DNA of 14,185 nucleotides from JBNJEL01 sp051745835 (GCA_051745835.1 JBNJEL010000045.1:1-14185); one strand, 5' to 3'; positions 5,063 through 13,303 are shown, numbered from the stretch's first letter. Notes: generated from the letters alone by a model not told the origin. A program made the numbers and translations.

Positions 5063-6346
5063 TTATAGTTCCTGGTCTACAATCTTCATCGCACAGTAAG
5101 GGCCGCACATACTACAGGTCTCTTCATCGTTTAGCTCTTGATTATGTGACTTGCGCGCTGCCTTAGCCTTTTGAGAGTCAATAGCTAACTCCATCTGTTT
5201 CTCCCAGTCTAACTTTTTACGCGCTCGAGCCATCTCTAAATCCTGTTCTTTAGCCCCAGGAACACCTTTAGCAATATCAGCCGCATGAGCAGCTATCTTA
5301 GTTGCGATTACTCCTTCTTTTACCTCTTCTACATCCGGCAGTCCAATATGTTCGGCAGGTGTAACATAACATAGGAAGTCTGCTCCACAACTAGCTGCCT
5401 TCGTACCGCCAATTGCAGCAGTAATATGATCATAACCGGGCGCAATATCAGTAACTAGCGGGCCTAAAACATAGAATGGCGCTCCCTTACATAACTCCTT
5501 TTGTAACTTAATATTAGTCTCAATCTGGTCAAAAGGTAGATGCCCAGGTCCTTCAACCATCACCTGCACTTCTGCTTCACGAGCACGATCCACTAACTCT
5601 CCTAAAACTAACAGCTCATGAATCTGCCCTCGATCTGTAGCATCAGCTAATGAACCAGGGCGCAGTCCATCTCCTAAACTTAAGGTTACATCATGCTCAT
5701 AAGCTATCTCTAAGAGTCGGTCATACTCTTCGTATAGTGGATTCTCCGCCTGATTATGTAACATCCAGCCGGTAATGAAAGAACCACCACGGCTGACAAT
5801 ATCCGTTACTCGTCCCTCTTCACGCAGATGTCGCACACTCTCTAAAGTCAGACCACAGTGAACTGTAATAAAGTCCACTCCTTCCTCTGCCTGCTGTTTA
5901 ATTACTGCAAAGAGATCATCAGTTGTCATCTCTACGATTGACTTATCTTGTTGCAGTGTTTCGACTGTTGCCTGATAGAGTGGCACTGTCCCCAGCGGCA
6001 CCTCCGCCTGAGCTAAGATACTCTGTCGGGTCTTAGTAATCTCTGCCCCTGTTGAAAGATCCATCACTGCATCGGCTCCTGCTTCTACCGCCACTCTTAG
6101 CTTCTCTAGCTCCTGGTCTAAATTTTGATTATCCTCTGAAGTTCCAAAGTTAGCATTAACCTTTGTTGATAATCCCGCTCCAAAACCATTAGGATCTAAG
6201 TGCTGATGATTCTGATTAGCCGGAATTACAATTGTTCCTTTAGCTACACCATCTCGAATCTTCTCAGCTGTAATTCCTTCCTTACTTGCTACCCGCTCCA
6301 TCTCTGGAGTAATCCGACCTGCTCTTGCCTGAGTAATCTGTGTCAT
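5063..6346 (-). CDS. thiC: Phosphomethylpyrimidine synthase ThiC
   Basis: A 427-residue radical-SAM enzyme that rearranges aminoimidazole ribotide to HMP phosphate, the pyrimidine half of thiamine. Visible marks: VNANFGTS (63-70), ADAVMDLSTG (90-99), FITVHCGLT (159-167), then SRGGSFITGWM, LSLGDGLRPGS, VMVEGPGHLP and, later, GPLVTDIAPGYDHITAAIGG, all ThiC-specific. The C-terminal cluster motif reads CSMCGPYC (411-418), that is Cys-x2-Cys-x3-Cys, one residue shorter than CSMCGPKFC of E. coli. The protein also lacks the long N-terminal extension of the E. coli enzyme, so it belongs to the short clostridial/archaeal form. The ATG at 6344-6346 has AAGGAGGG 9 bases upstream. It is the second gene of an operon, 39 bp after thiD, and is controlled by the upstream TPP riboswitch; a terminator follows. 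Confidence 0.97.
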   Translation of the reverse strand: MTQITQARAGRITPEMERVASKEGITAEKIRDGVAKGTIVIPANQNHQHLDPNGFGAGLSTKVNANFGTSEDNQNLDQELEKLRVAVEAGADAVMDLSTGAEITKTRQSILAQAEVPLGTVPLYQATVETLQQDKSIVEMTTDDLFAVIKQQAEEGVDFITVHCGLTLESVRHLREEGRVTDIVSRGGSFITGWMLHNQAENPLYEEYDRLLEIAYEHDVTLSLGDGLRPGSLADATDRGQIHELLVLGELVDRAREAEVQVMVEGPGHLPFDQIETNIKLQKELCKGAPFYVLGPLVTDIAPGYDHITAAIGGTKAASCGADFLCYVTPAEHIGLPDVEEVKEGVIATKIAAHAADIAKGVPGAKEQDLEMARARKKLDWEKQMELAIDSQKAKAARKSHNQELNDEETCSMCGPYCAMKIVDQEL

Positions 6347-6385
6347 TTAATCTAACCCTCCTTGATTAATAATTATCTCCTGCTT

Positions 6386-7174
6386 TCACTCCCAAAAATC
6401 GACCAAATGATTTGGTGGATTATTGCCACCACCTACTTGACAGCCCGATTGTAAGCCCTGCGTGACAAAGCTTTTACTGCGCTCGACTGCCTTAGTTAAC
6501 TGATAGCCTAAGGCTAAATTACTGGCAATTGCTGCTGATAATGTACAGCCCGTACCATGATTATTAGTAGTCTCAACCCACTCAGCTGTGAAGTGAGTAA
6601 AGTTCTCGCCATCATATAACAAATCTTTAGCTTGACTATCCACACAATGTCCACCCTTCACCAATACCTGCTGAGGTCCTAATTGGTATAGTTCCTGAGC
6701 TAATTGTTGGAGACTAACATCAGCTGTCAACTCACGGTTAGTTAAAATCTTAGCTTCATTGAGATTAGGAGTAATCACCTCCGCCAATGGCAGTAACTTA
6801 TCCCTTAAGGTTGCAATTGCCTTCTCTTCTAATAATACCTCTCCGCTAGTTGCCACCATCACCGGATCTACTACTAAATTAGCTACTTGATACTCCTGTA
6901 CTTTATCAATTACTACTTCAATAATCTCTTTTGTCGCTAACATTCCTGTCTTCGCTGCCGCTAAATTAAGATCACTACAGACCGAATCAAACTGTTTAGC
7001 TACCATCCTAGGATCTAAAGCTTCTAAATCCTGAACGCCTAAGGTATTTTGAGCTGTAATAGCAGTAATTACCGAAGCGCCATAGACATTAAAGCGCGTC
7101 ATCGTCTTCAAATCTGCCTGCAGACCTGCTCCACCACTAGAATCAGAACCAGCAATTGTTAATACACTTACCAT
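6386..7174 (-). CDS. thiD: Hydroxymethylpyrimidine/phosphomethylpyrimidine kinase ThiD
   Basis: A 262-residue ribokinase-fold enzyme that phosphorylates HMP and HMP phosphate to HMP diphosphate, the substrate joined to the thiazole by ThiE. It has the ThiD signature GSDSSGGAGLQADLKT (9-24), AITAQNTLGV (38-47), VVDPVMVATSG (101-111), ITPNLNEA (134-141), VLVKGGH (170-176) and the anion-hole/catalytic loop NNHGTGCTLSAAIAS (204-218) with C210. Length and motifs are complete. The ATG at 7172-7174 follows AAAGGAG at a spacing of 9. First gene of the operon: its 5' leader carries a TPP riboswitch and an intrinsic terminator, and thiC follows. Together the two genes supply the complete HMP-PP branch; the thiazole genes are not in this window. 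Confidence 0.96.
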   Translation of the reverse strand: MVSVLTIAGSDSSGGAGLQADLKTMTRFNVYGASVITAITAQNTLGVQDLEALDPRMVAKQFDSVCSDLNLAAAKTGMLATKEIIEVVIDKVQEYQVANLVVDPVMVATSGEVLLEEKAIATLRDKLLPLAEVITPNLNEAKILTNRELTADVSLQQLAQELYQLGPQQVLVKGGHCVDSQAKDLLYDGENFTHFTAEWVETTNNHGTGCTLSAAIASNLALGYQLTKAVERSKSFVTQGLQSGCQVGGGNNPPNHLVDFWE

Positions 7175-7215
7175 CCTTATTAACTCCTTTCTAACTTAAA
7201 TAATCTCTTTCAACT

Positions 7216-7249
7216 AAAAAAGCACAGACCCCAGATAGGGAGTCTGTGC
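7216..7249 (-). terminator. Attenuator terminator in the thiD leader
   Basis: On the minus strand GCACAGAC (7242-7249) pairs with GTCTGTGC (7222-7229), extended by CCC/GGG around a one-base bulge, and is followed by six T (complement of 7216-7221). It lies between the riboswitch and thiD, so TPP binding should end transcription here. ATTATAGG just before the stem can pair with CTATAAT next to the aptamer, a possible antiterminator; this is inferred. Confidence 0.9.
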
Positions 7250-7289
7250 CTATAATCTACTAACTCTAGCTTGCAATCAATTATAGCTC

Positions 7290-7385
7290 AGCCACTTCCC
7301 TACGCTGGTATTATCCAGATCAGGTCCAGAGGGTCAAGAGGCTCATACCTCTCTCTCAGCCCTGTAATAGAGCTCCCCTAGTGTG
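7290..7385 (-). promoter_or_regulatory. TPP riboswitch (THI element)
   Basis: Read on the minus strand, the leader holds the conserved THI-box blocks in order: AGGGGAGC (complement of 7372-7379), GGGCTGAGAGAG, GACCCTCTGGACCTGATCTG, GGATAATACCAGC and GTAGGGAAGTGG (to 7292). These form the pyrimidine-sensing and pyrophosphate-sensing helices of the aptamer. CACT/AGTG can close P1. It controls thiD-thiC through the attenuator downstream. Confidence 0.98.
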
Positions 7386-7419
7386 TCAATTTTTAATATT
7401 ATATTGTTACTTGTTTATA

Positions 7420-7449
7420 ATTATACCAGAGAATAGTTAGTTTTGGCAA
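7420..7449 (-). promoter_or_regulatory. Promoter of the thi operon
   Basis: TTGCCA (7444-7449) and TATAAT (7420-7425) are 18 bp apart on the minus strand, 35 bp before the riboswitch. Confidence 0.72.
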
Positions 7450-7471
7450 GGCTTTAAGTAGTTAAATTTAT

Positions 7472-7500
7472 TTGTTCTACTTACTAAAATATATTATAAT
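7472..7500 (+). promoter_or_regulatory. Promoter of the ZIP transporter gene
   Basis: TTGTTC (7472-7477) and TATAAT (7495-7500) are separated by 17 bp and lie 35 bp before the ATG. It is back to back with the thi promoter. I see no clear Fur or Zur box. Confidence 0.65.
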
Positions 7501-7535
7501 AAGTAACAGCTGTTTAAAAAGAAAGGAGTGATTAA

Positions 7536-8345
7536 ATGAATAATACATTAATTGCCTTTCTATTAACCTTATTTGCTGGACTATCAACTGGTATAGGTAG
7601 CGCTTTAGCTTTCTTTACTAAACGAACCAACACCTCCTTTTTAGCTTCTGCGCTCGGTTTTTCAGCTGGAGTAATGGTCTATGTTTCTTTTGTAGAAATT
7701 CTTGCTAAAGCTCGTGAATCACTAACCTCAGTCTTAGGCACTACTTGGGGAGAATGGACAACAGCAGGCTCTTTCTTTTTAGGAATTATTATTATCGGAG
7801 TTATTGACCGCTTCGTCCCTGAATTTCAAAATCCACACCACGTTCGCGATGAAGAAGAACTAGATAATCTACAACAAGATATTATCAATGATGAGGCAGA
7901 ACTATTACGAATGGGAGCATTTTCTGCAATAGCAATTGCTATTCACAACTTTCCCGAAGGTTTAGCGACCTTTGCCTCGGCACTCTCTGACCCTAAGTTA
8001 GGTCTGTCGATTGCCATTGCAGTAGCAATACATAATATTCCTGAAGGTATTTCAGTTTCAGTTCCTATCTATCACGCCACTGGTAATAAGAAGAAAGCTT
8101 TCACTTACTCTTTTTTATCCGGATTAGCAGAACCAATTGGAGCAGTAGTAGGTTACTTCTTCCTAAAAACCTTCTTTAATGACTTAACTTTTGGTATTCT
8201 CTTTGGTAGTGTAGCCGGTATTATGGTCTTTATCTCAATTGATGAACTACTGCCAACTTCGCGGAAATATGGTCGGGGACATCAAGTGATTTATGGTTTC
8301 CTATTAGGTATGGCAGTAATGGCATTAAGTCTACTTATGTTTTAA
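7536..8345 (+). CDS. zupT: ZIP-family metal transporter, ZupT type
   Basis: A 269-residue inner-membrane protein with about eight helices that imports Zn2+ and often other divalent metals. The metal-site helices carry HNFPEG (137-142) and HNIPEG (166-171), the paired signature of ZIP proteins; LAEPIG (197-202) and IDELLP (235-240) add further conserved acidic positions. The cytoplasmic loop (about 97-125) is acidic, with HH at 101-102, and may act as a metal-sensing or metal-binding loop. The C-terminus YGRGHQVIYGFLLGMAVMAL (245-264) is typical of ZupT. AAAGGAGTG precedes the ATG at 7536. The gene is monocistronic, with its own promoter and a terminator at 8367-8393. Substrate preference (Zn, Fe, Mn, Co) cannot be read from the sequence. 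Confidence 0.95.
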   Translation: MNNTLIAFLLTLFAGLSTGIGSALAFFTKRTNTSFLASALGFSAGVMVYVSFVEILAKARESLTSVLGTTWGEWTTAGSFFLGIIIIGVIDRFVPEFQNPHHVRDEEELDNLQQDIINDEAELLRMGAFSAIAIAIHNFPEGLATFASALSDPKLGLSIAIAVAIHNIPEGISVSVPIYHATGNKKKAFTYSFLSGLAEPIGAVVGYFFLKTFFNDLTFGILFGSVAGIMVFISIDELLPTSRKYGRGHQVIYGFLLGMAVMALSLLMF

Positions 8346-8366
8346 CTAATTACGTAATTATTAAAA

Positions 8367-8398
8367 GAGCCTTCCCCAACATGAGGAAGGCTCACTTT
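8367..8398. terminator. Bidirectional terminator between zupT and acnB
   Basis: GAGCCTTCC (8367-8375) and GGAAGGCTC (8385-8393) form a perfect 9-bp stem with a 9-base loop. The plus side is followed by ACTTTAATTT and the minus side by TTTTAATAATT, so it can serve both convergent genes. Confidence 0.85.
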
Positions 8399-8410
8399 AA
8401 TTTATATTAT

Positions 8411-10933
8411 TTACTCTTGAAACATCTGTTCATACTCTTCTTTAGTCGGTAGTTCACCCAATACTGCTGCCATTGCAGCTACATGAGCACTACCTAAATA
8501 GGTCTGAGCATCAGCTGGTCCAATTCGTGATTGATAATTACGAGTTGTAGTAGTAAAGGCTGTAGCGCCAGAACCAATCCGACGCTTATTACCCATACAG
8601 AGACCACAACCAGGCATTGTAATTGTAGCCCCAGCTGCTGTTAGCTTAGCCAAACTACCATCTTGAGCTAATTCATTATAGATATCGCGGGCAGATGGAC
8701 AGACAACAAAATTCACCTCATGAGGAACTTGATAATCTTCTACAATCTTAGCTGCTGCTCTAATCCCGGCAACATCTCCGCCAACACAGCTACCAATAAA
8801 GACCTCATCAACTTCAGTACCTGCTACTTCAGAGATCGGTGCTACATTATCTGGATGATGCGGCTTAGCAACTAATGGTTCACTTACCTCATCTAATGGA
8901 ATCTCAATTGTAGCAGCATACTCGGCATCTTCATCCGCTTCAGGCAAGATAGGATCAGCTAAGAACTCTTCAATTGCTGCTATTGCATTCTGAACTGATG
9001 GTGAAGAATCTGCATCTGGTCGCGACTTTAGATACTCTAAGTTCTCCTTAACTGCCTCTAAAGTAGTCTCATCCGGTGGAATCACACCAGCGGAAGCACT
9101 GCGTTCTGCGACAGCATTAGTTAAGATATACCGCTCATCAGAGTCTAAGAACTCGACTCCTTCCATCTCAATAATGCGACCATTAAAGACCTCTTTGCCT
9201 ACTGTCTGTTCCGCATAAACAACTAAAGTAGAGACTAAGTCACGAGCTGTAATTCCTTCCTGAGGCTCACCAGTAAAGATAACCCGGACTGACTCATCCA
9301 TCGTTAAGTCCTGCTTACCGTACTTCATTGCTCCGGCAACAATATCCGAAGCTGCTGGAAAGGAGACACCGCGCTGCGTACGAGTATGTGAATCTCCACC
9401 AACGATTACATCAGTTGGTAGTACAAAGCGATTACCAATGGTATGGATTACACCTTCGCCCGGCTCTAAACAGACACCGCCGCGTTCAGTTACAAATTGA
9501 TCCATGAATTGATGCTTATCTCTATCTTCTGAGGATGGACACTCTCCGGTATGACAGAGTGACTGCACAACAAATTCAGCCCCAAAGTCACCGCCAGCCA
9601 TAGATTGATACTCATCTAAAGTCATTGGTCCCGTCGTATCCTGAGAGTAAACCCCTCTAATTCTAACTGTTGCTGTCTCACCTGGTAAGATAGTCTCTTT
9701 ACCATCTAATCTATTCATTCCGACAATCTTTTGAGCTAGAGTCTGCGGCGGCTTCTCATCAGCTGGCTGAGCCTGTGTAGGTATCTGACTCTCATCAAAG
9801 TCAATCCCAGCTTCTTGACAGTGCTCTACAGCCCACTGCTGTAGTTCATTACCAGCGTCAAAGTAAGTCATTCCGCCAGCAGCAATCTTATCTAACTTAA
9901 ATTGAATCGGCAGCTCGATATCTAGCTCCTCACTACCATTAATGATTAACTTTCTCTCTGTTAAATCTACCTTTAACTCATCACCTTCATTAATAACAGA
10001 CGTATCACACTCTACCGGTAACATACCTGAAGCTACTAAGGAATTTTTGAAGATCGGTGCAAAGCTTTTAGCCACTACTACTCCGCCTGCTTTCTTCTCC
10101 GGCTCACCATCTACTGGCTTACCTAATAACTGTAACATAGTATAAGTAGCTGACTTACGAGACGAGCCTTCACCTAAGGCAGCTCCAGCAACAAAGATTA
10201 CATTCTCGTGTTCACTCTTTAAGTCTTCTAATCGCTCTAAAAAGTCTGCTTCATCTTCGCGACCATCCATTACAAATTGAGCGTGTAACGGCTGATCAGT
10301 TCGACTATCAGCATTCTTAGATGGACTTAAGTGTCCCGTAGTGACATTATCGCCCACCTTAATTGTCACTCCGTCATACTCATCTTCTAACTCCCAATCC
10401 TGAGCAAATTCACGTTCAGCCCAGCTTTTAATTACCTCTTCTACCTCAGGCAGCTTAGAAGCTAACTTAGTTAACTCTTCGAACTCACTGCGGTTAACTA
10501 AGACAGTCTCTCGTAAGATATCTATGATACGGTCTACATATAGCTCATCTGCTAGTAGATCTATCAACTCACCACTAGCAGCTCCGCCTTTCATGTCAGC
10601 CAGTAAGTCCAGAGCTTGATCAGCACTTAAATAGTCCGATTCGATCTCGCTGTGAACAACCTTAGCTAAACCTTCAGCCTTAGCATAAGAAGATGGGAAG
10701 GTTCCGCGTCTAACCTCCTCGCTTAATAGTCTAATAATTAAGTTATCTACTCGCTCACTCGTAAAGATAGTAAACTCCTCTTGATCTAAATTAGGCTCTG
10801 ATAAACTATTAATTAATCCTTCCACCTCTGTAGCGCTCAACGGTCGAGGCGGTAGATCATAAGCCTTCTGACGGGCAATAGCACGTTCTTTATAATCTGT
10901 TAAAAGTTCTGTTAATTCTTGGTTCATATTCAA
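8411..10933 (-). CDS. acnB: Aconitase B (aconitate hydratase 2)
   Basis: An 840-residue AcnB-type enzyme (E. coli 865) that interconverts citrate and isocitrate and often 2-methylisocitrate. Domain order: HEAT-like helical domain (about 1-165), swivel domain (about 186-380; VGDNVTTGHLSPS, GEGSSRKSATY) and the catalytic Fe-S domains (about 400-835). GDSHTR is at 513-518. The cluster ligands are C716 in FIGSC and C776/C779 in MPGCGLCMGN. Unusually, the residues after C716 are VGGDVAG where E. coli AcnB has MTNIGHF, removing an Asn-containing motif conserved in aconitases. The frame starts at TTG (10931-10933), 6 bases after AAGGAGG; the ATG two codons later (10925-10927) is the alternative and would give 838 residues. 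It has its own promoter and probably serves in glutamate synthesis by an incomplete TCA cycle. Aconitase B is less usual than AcnA in Firmicutes. Confidence 0.95.
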   Translation of the reverse strand: MNMNQELTELLTDYKERAIARQKAYDLPPRPLSATEVEGLINSLSEPNLDQEEFTIFTSERVDNLIIRLLSEEVRRGTFPSSYAKAEGLAKVVHSEIESDYLSADQALDLLADMKGGAASGELIDLLADELYVDRIIDILRETVLVNRSEFEELTKLASKLPEVEEVIKSWAEREFAQDWELEDEYDGVTIKVGDNVTTGHLSPSKNADSRTDQPLHAQFVMDGREDEADFLERLEDLKSEHENVIFVAGAALGEGSSRKSATYTMLQLLGKPVDGEPEKKAGGVVVAKSFAPIFKNSLVASGMLPVECDTSVINEGDELKVDLTERKLIINGSEELDIELPIQFKLDKIAAGGMTYFDAGNELQQWAVEHCQEAGIDFDESQIPTQAQPADEKPPQTLAQKIVGMNRLDGKETILPGETATVRIRGVYSQDTTGPMTLDEYQSMAGGDFGAEFVVQSLCHTGECPSSEDRDKHQFMDQFVTERGGVCLEPGEGVIHTIGNRFVLPTDVIVGGDSHTRTQRGVSFPAASDIVAGAMKYGKQDLTMDESVRVIFTGEPQEGITARDLVSTLVVYAEQTVGKEVFNGRIIEMEGVEFLDSDERYILTNAVAERSASAGVIPPDETTLEAVKENLEYLKSRPDADSSPSVQNAIAAIEEFLADPILPEADEDAEYAATIEIPLDEVSEPLVAKPHHPDNVAPISEVAGTEVDEVFIGSCVGGDVAGIRAAAKIVEDYQVPHEVNFVVCPSARDIYNELAQDGSLAKLTAAGATITMPGCGLCMGNKRRIGSGATAFTTTTRNYQSRIGPADAQTYLGSAHVAAMAAVLGELPTKEEYEQMFQE

Positions 10934-10971
10934 TACTCTCCTCCTTACCGATACTAGATTAATACTATTAA

Positions 10972-11000
10972 ATTATATAATACTTCTTCTAATTTTACAA
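10972..11000 (-). promoter_or_regulatory. Promoter of acnB
   Basis: TTGTAA (10995-11000) and TATAAT (10972-10977) with 17-bp spacing on the minus strand, in the 94-bp gap between the reductase stop and acnB. I see no clear terminator in that gap, so read-through from upstream is possible. Confidence 0.6.
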
Positions 11001-11027
11001 CTCACTCTCAAGTAAGGAGCAGACTGC

Positions 11028-12797
11028 TTATTCCTCGTTAGCAACCTCTTTAATCTTATCCTTAACATGTTTAGATTCGGCTGGCGTAGAGATACTGGCT
11101 AACTTCTCGCGACGCGGTGTAGTAGATTGATCTATAATCTCTTGTTCATCCTTTCTAACCTCACTATATAACTTATAACCACCAGCTAAATTCCTTGCAT
11201 TTTCAAAACCATGCTGCTGTAAGATTCTAACTGCAAGATAACTGCGTAAACCAGTAGCACAATAAACAATAATCTGTCGGTTACGATCAAGTTCGTCTAA
11301 ACGCTCACGCAGTTGGTTAAGTGGAATATTGATTGAGCCTTCTAAACGTCCTAACTTAGTCTCCGCTTCTTCACGCACATCAAGTAAGATAGCGTCATCA
11401 TCTATCTCATCTAATTCATACCAGTTAATCATATGTACTTTATCATTATAGATATTATCAGCTACAAAACCTGCCATATTAACCGGATCTTTTGCTGAAC
11501 CAAACGGCGGTGCATAGGCTAAATCTAAATCTTGTAGATCGAAGACAGTCTTCTCAAATCTAATCGCCGTAGCTAAGACATCTAATCTCTTATCTACTCC
11601 GTCATAACCGACAACCTGAGCTCCTAATAACTTACCGCCTTCCCGAGTAAATAAGAGCTTAATTGTCAGCGGCAGAGCATTGGGATAGTAACTAGCATGA
11701 TTCTTACGGGTAACATACGCCACTTTGTAATCTATTCCTGCTTCCTTAAGTTGCGTCTCATCACAACCGGTAGCACCGACAGTAAGATCAAAGACCTTAG
11801 CAATTGCTGTTCCTAAAGTACCAGTAAACTTCTTCTCTCTGCCAGTTAAATTATCAGCTACAATCCGCCCTTGTTTATTAGCCGGTCCAGCTAAAGGAAT
11901 ATGTTGCGGCTTACCAGTTACAAAGTTCTTAACTTCAATCGCATCACCTAAAGCATAGATTCGCTCATCAGAAGTCTGTAAGTAATCATTAACTTTAATT
12001 GCTCCGGCCTGACCAATCTCTAATCCTGCCTCTTCAGCCAACTCTGTATTGGGATCAACTCCTGCTGCCATAATAACTAGATCAGCACTTATCTCTGCTC
12101 CACTCTCTAACTTAACTTGTTTCTTATCCTGCTGATCACTTAACTCTACTACTCCATCTTCTAAGTACAGATCAACATCATGCATCCGTAAGTGATTATG
12201 AACCTGGGCTGCCATTTCGCGATCAATTGGTCCTAATACCTGCGGTGCCATCTCAACTAAGGAAACCTCGAGATCCTGCTTATGTAAATTTTCAGCCATC
12301 TCTAAACCAATATAGCCTGCCCCCACAACTACTGCCTTTTCTACTCCTTCTGCAGCAATAGCTGCTTTAATGCGGTCAGTATCTGGAATATTACGCAGTG
12401 TAAAGATATTATCTCCTCTAGCTCCCTCTACCGGTGGTAAGATTGGTTCAGCTCCCGGTGATAGAACTAGATAGTCATAATCTTCACTATAAGTCCGACC
12501 CTCATCTAAATCTTCAACCTCGATTTGCTGCTGCTTACGGTCAATCTCTACCACTTCATTCTTAATTCGAACATCAATATCAAATCGTGCTTCCATTGCC
12601 TCCGGAGTCTGAACTAATAACTTCTCCCGCTCTTCGATGACCTCTCCAATATGATAAGGCAGACCACAATTAGCAAAGGAGATATGTTCCCCCCGCTCAA
12701 AGATAATAATCTCTGCTTCTTCATCCATTCTTCTTAATCTAGCAGCGGTACTAGCTCCTCCAGCTACTCCACCGACAATTAATACTTTCTTACTCAT
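11028..12797 (-). CDS. cdr: CoA-disulfide reductase with C-terminal rhodanese domain
   Basis: A 589-residue flavoprotein of the CoADR-rhodanese type, which reduces CoA disulfide or CoA persulfide and related polysulfides with NAD(P)H. FAD Rossmann motif VGGVAGGAS (8-16); active-site SFANCGLPYHI with the single redox C44; NAD(P)-binding VVGAGYIGLEMAE (157-169); FAD contact YALGDA (281-286); and the dimerisation domain with SYYPNA (369-374) and LAYAPPFGSAKDP (426-438). The rhodanese domain spans about 455-545 with LLDVRE (471-476) and the active loop YCATGLRS (512-519), C513 being the sulfur carrier. A charged tail of about 45 residues follows without a recognised domain. AAGGAGTGA precedes the ATG at 12795-12797. 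It lies downstream of an ArsR regulator with an operator-like inverted repeat between them, suggesting sulfide- or thiol-responsive control. The exact substrate is not certain. Confidence 0.93.
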   Translation of the reverse strand: MSKKVLIVGGVAGGASTAARLRRMDEEAEIIIFERGEHISFANCGLPYHIGEVIEEREKLLVQTPEAMEARFDIDVRIKNEVVEIDRKQQQIEVEDLDEGRTYSEDYDYLVLSPGAEPILPPVEGARGDNIFTLRNIPDTDRIKAAIAAEGVEKAVVVGAGYIGLEMAENLHKQDLEVSLVEMAPQVLGPIDREMAAQVHNHLRMHDVDLYLEDGVVELSDQQDKKQVKLESGAEISADLVIMAAGVDPNTELAEEAGLEIGQAGAIKVNDYLQTSDERIYALGDAIEVKNFVTGKPQHIPLAGPANKQGRIVADNLTGREKKFTGTLGTAIAKVFDLTVGATGCDETQLKEAGIDYKVAYVTRKNHASYYPNALPLTIKLLFTREGGKLLGAQVVGYDGVDKRLDVLATAIRFEKTVFDLQDLDLAYAPPFGSAKDPVNMAGFVADNIYNDKVHMINWYELDEIDDDAILLDVREEAETKLGRLEGSINIPLNQLRERLDELDRNRQIIVYCATGLRSYLAVRILQQHGFENARNLAGGYKLYSEVRKDEQEIIDQSTTPRREKLASISTPAESKHVKDKIKEVANEE

Positions 12798-12837
12798 CCT
12801 CTCACTCCTTCTATTTATTAATTTTTATATATAGATT

Positions 12838-12870
12838 TAGCAATATAGTTGCTATTAATTTAGATGATAA
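12838..12870 (-). promoter_or_regulatory. Operator-like inverted repeat over a probable promoter of the reductase gene
   Basis: TAGCAA (12838-12843) and TTGCTA (12849-12854) form a perfect 6-5-6 inverted repeat. It overlaps a minus-strand -10 (TATATT, 12842-12847), with TTATCA as -35 at 12865-12870 (17-bp spacing). The position between arsR and the reductase suggests repression by the ArsR protein. Confidence 0.5.
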
Positions 12871-12911
12871 TTTATTAAACTACTTAAATTTCCAATTACA
12901 AGAGATTAAGT

Positions 12912-13193
12912 TTAGTTAAAAAGTACTGCTAATAACTCCTTAACCTCTTCATTAACTACCGAATAATTAATCTCCACTCCATCACGTTCACCGCTAATAA
13001 TTCCAGCATTACGCAATTTAGCTAAGTGTTGAGAGACTGTCGACTGCGGCATCTTAAGACAACTTTGCATATTAGAGACATTACAACTGCTCTCATCTAA
13101 TAACCGCATCGCAATACATAAGCGCGTGGGATGAGCTAAAGCTTTCAGTAATTCCGCTTTCTCATTTAACAGGCTTTCATCTATCTCTGCCAT
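12912..13193 (-). CDS. ArsR-family transcriptional repressor
   Basis: A 93-residue winged helix-turn-helix repressor. LLKALAHPTRLCIAMRLL (15-32) is the ArsR N-terminal signature, the recognition helix is PQSTVSQHLAKLRNAG (49-64), and the wing is GERDGVEINYSV (68-79). It has three cysteines: C26 in helix 2, C37 at the start of the CNVSNMQ segment, and C45 in QSCLKMP. The ELCVC arsenic motif is absent, and so are the usual C-terminal His/Asp zinc ligands, so a thiol or persulfide switch (as in BigR/SqrR) is a reasonable but unproven reading, supported by the CoA-disulfide reductase-rhodanese gene downstream. The ATG at 13191-13193 follows AGGGGG by 8 bases. It has its own promoter with an inverted repeat across it, so it is probably autoregulated. 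Confidence 0.93.
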   Translation of the reverse strand: MAEIDESLLNEKAELLKALAHPTRLCIAMRLLDESSCNVSNMQSCLKMPQSTVSQHLAKLRNAGIISGERDGVEINYSVVNEEVKELLAVLFN

Positions 13194-13261
13194 CTTAGTT
13201 TCCCCCTCTAACTTAAAATCAATTCATTAAATTTTAATTATCACTACTAGAATCCATCTTA

Positions 13262-13290
13262 ATATTACAATTTTAAAATATAATTGTCAA
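13262..13290 (-). promoter_or_regulatory. arsR promoter with inverted-repeat operator
   Basis: TTGACA (13285-13290) and TAATAT (13262-13267) are 17 bp apart on the minus strand. ACAATT (13267-13272) and AATTGT (13282-13287) form an inverted repeat spanning the whole spacer; over the two 10-bp halves 8 positions are symmetric. This is the usual place for an autorepressing ArsR protein to bind. Confidence 0.72.
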
Positions 13291-13303
13291 GTCTACTAGC
13301 TCA

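Noticed and set aside
9942..10145. Plus-strand open frame of 67 codons
   Set aside because: Antisense to the acnB swivel domain coding region; no independent support.
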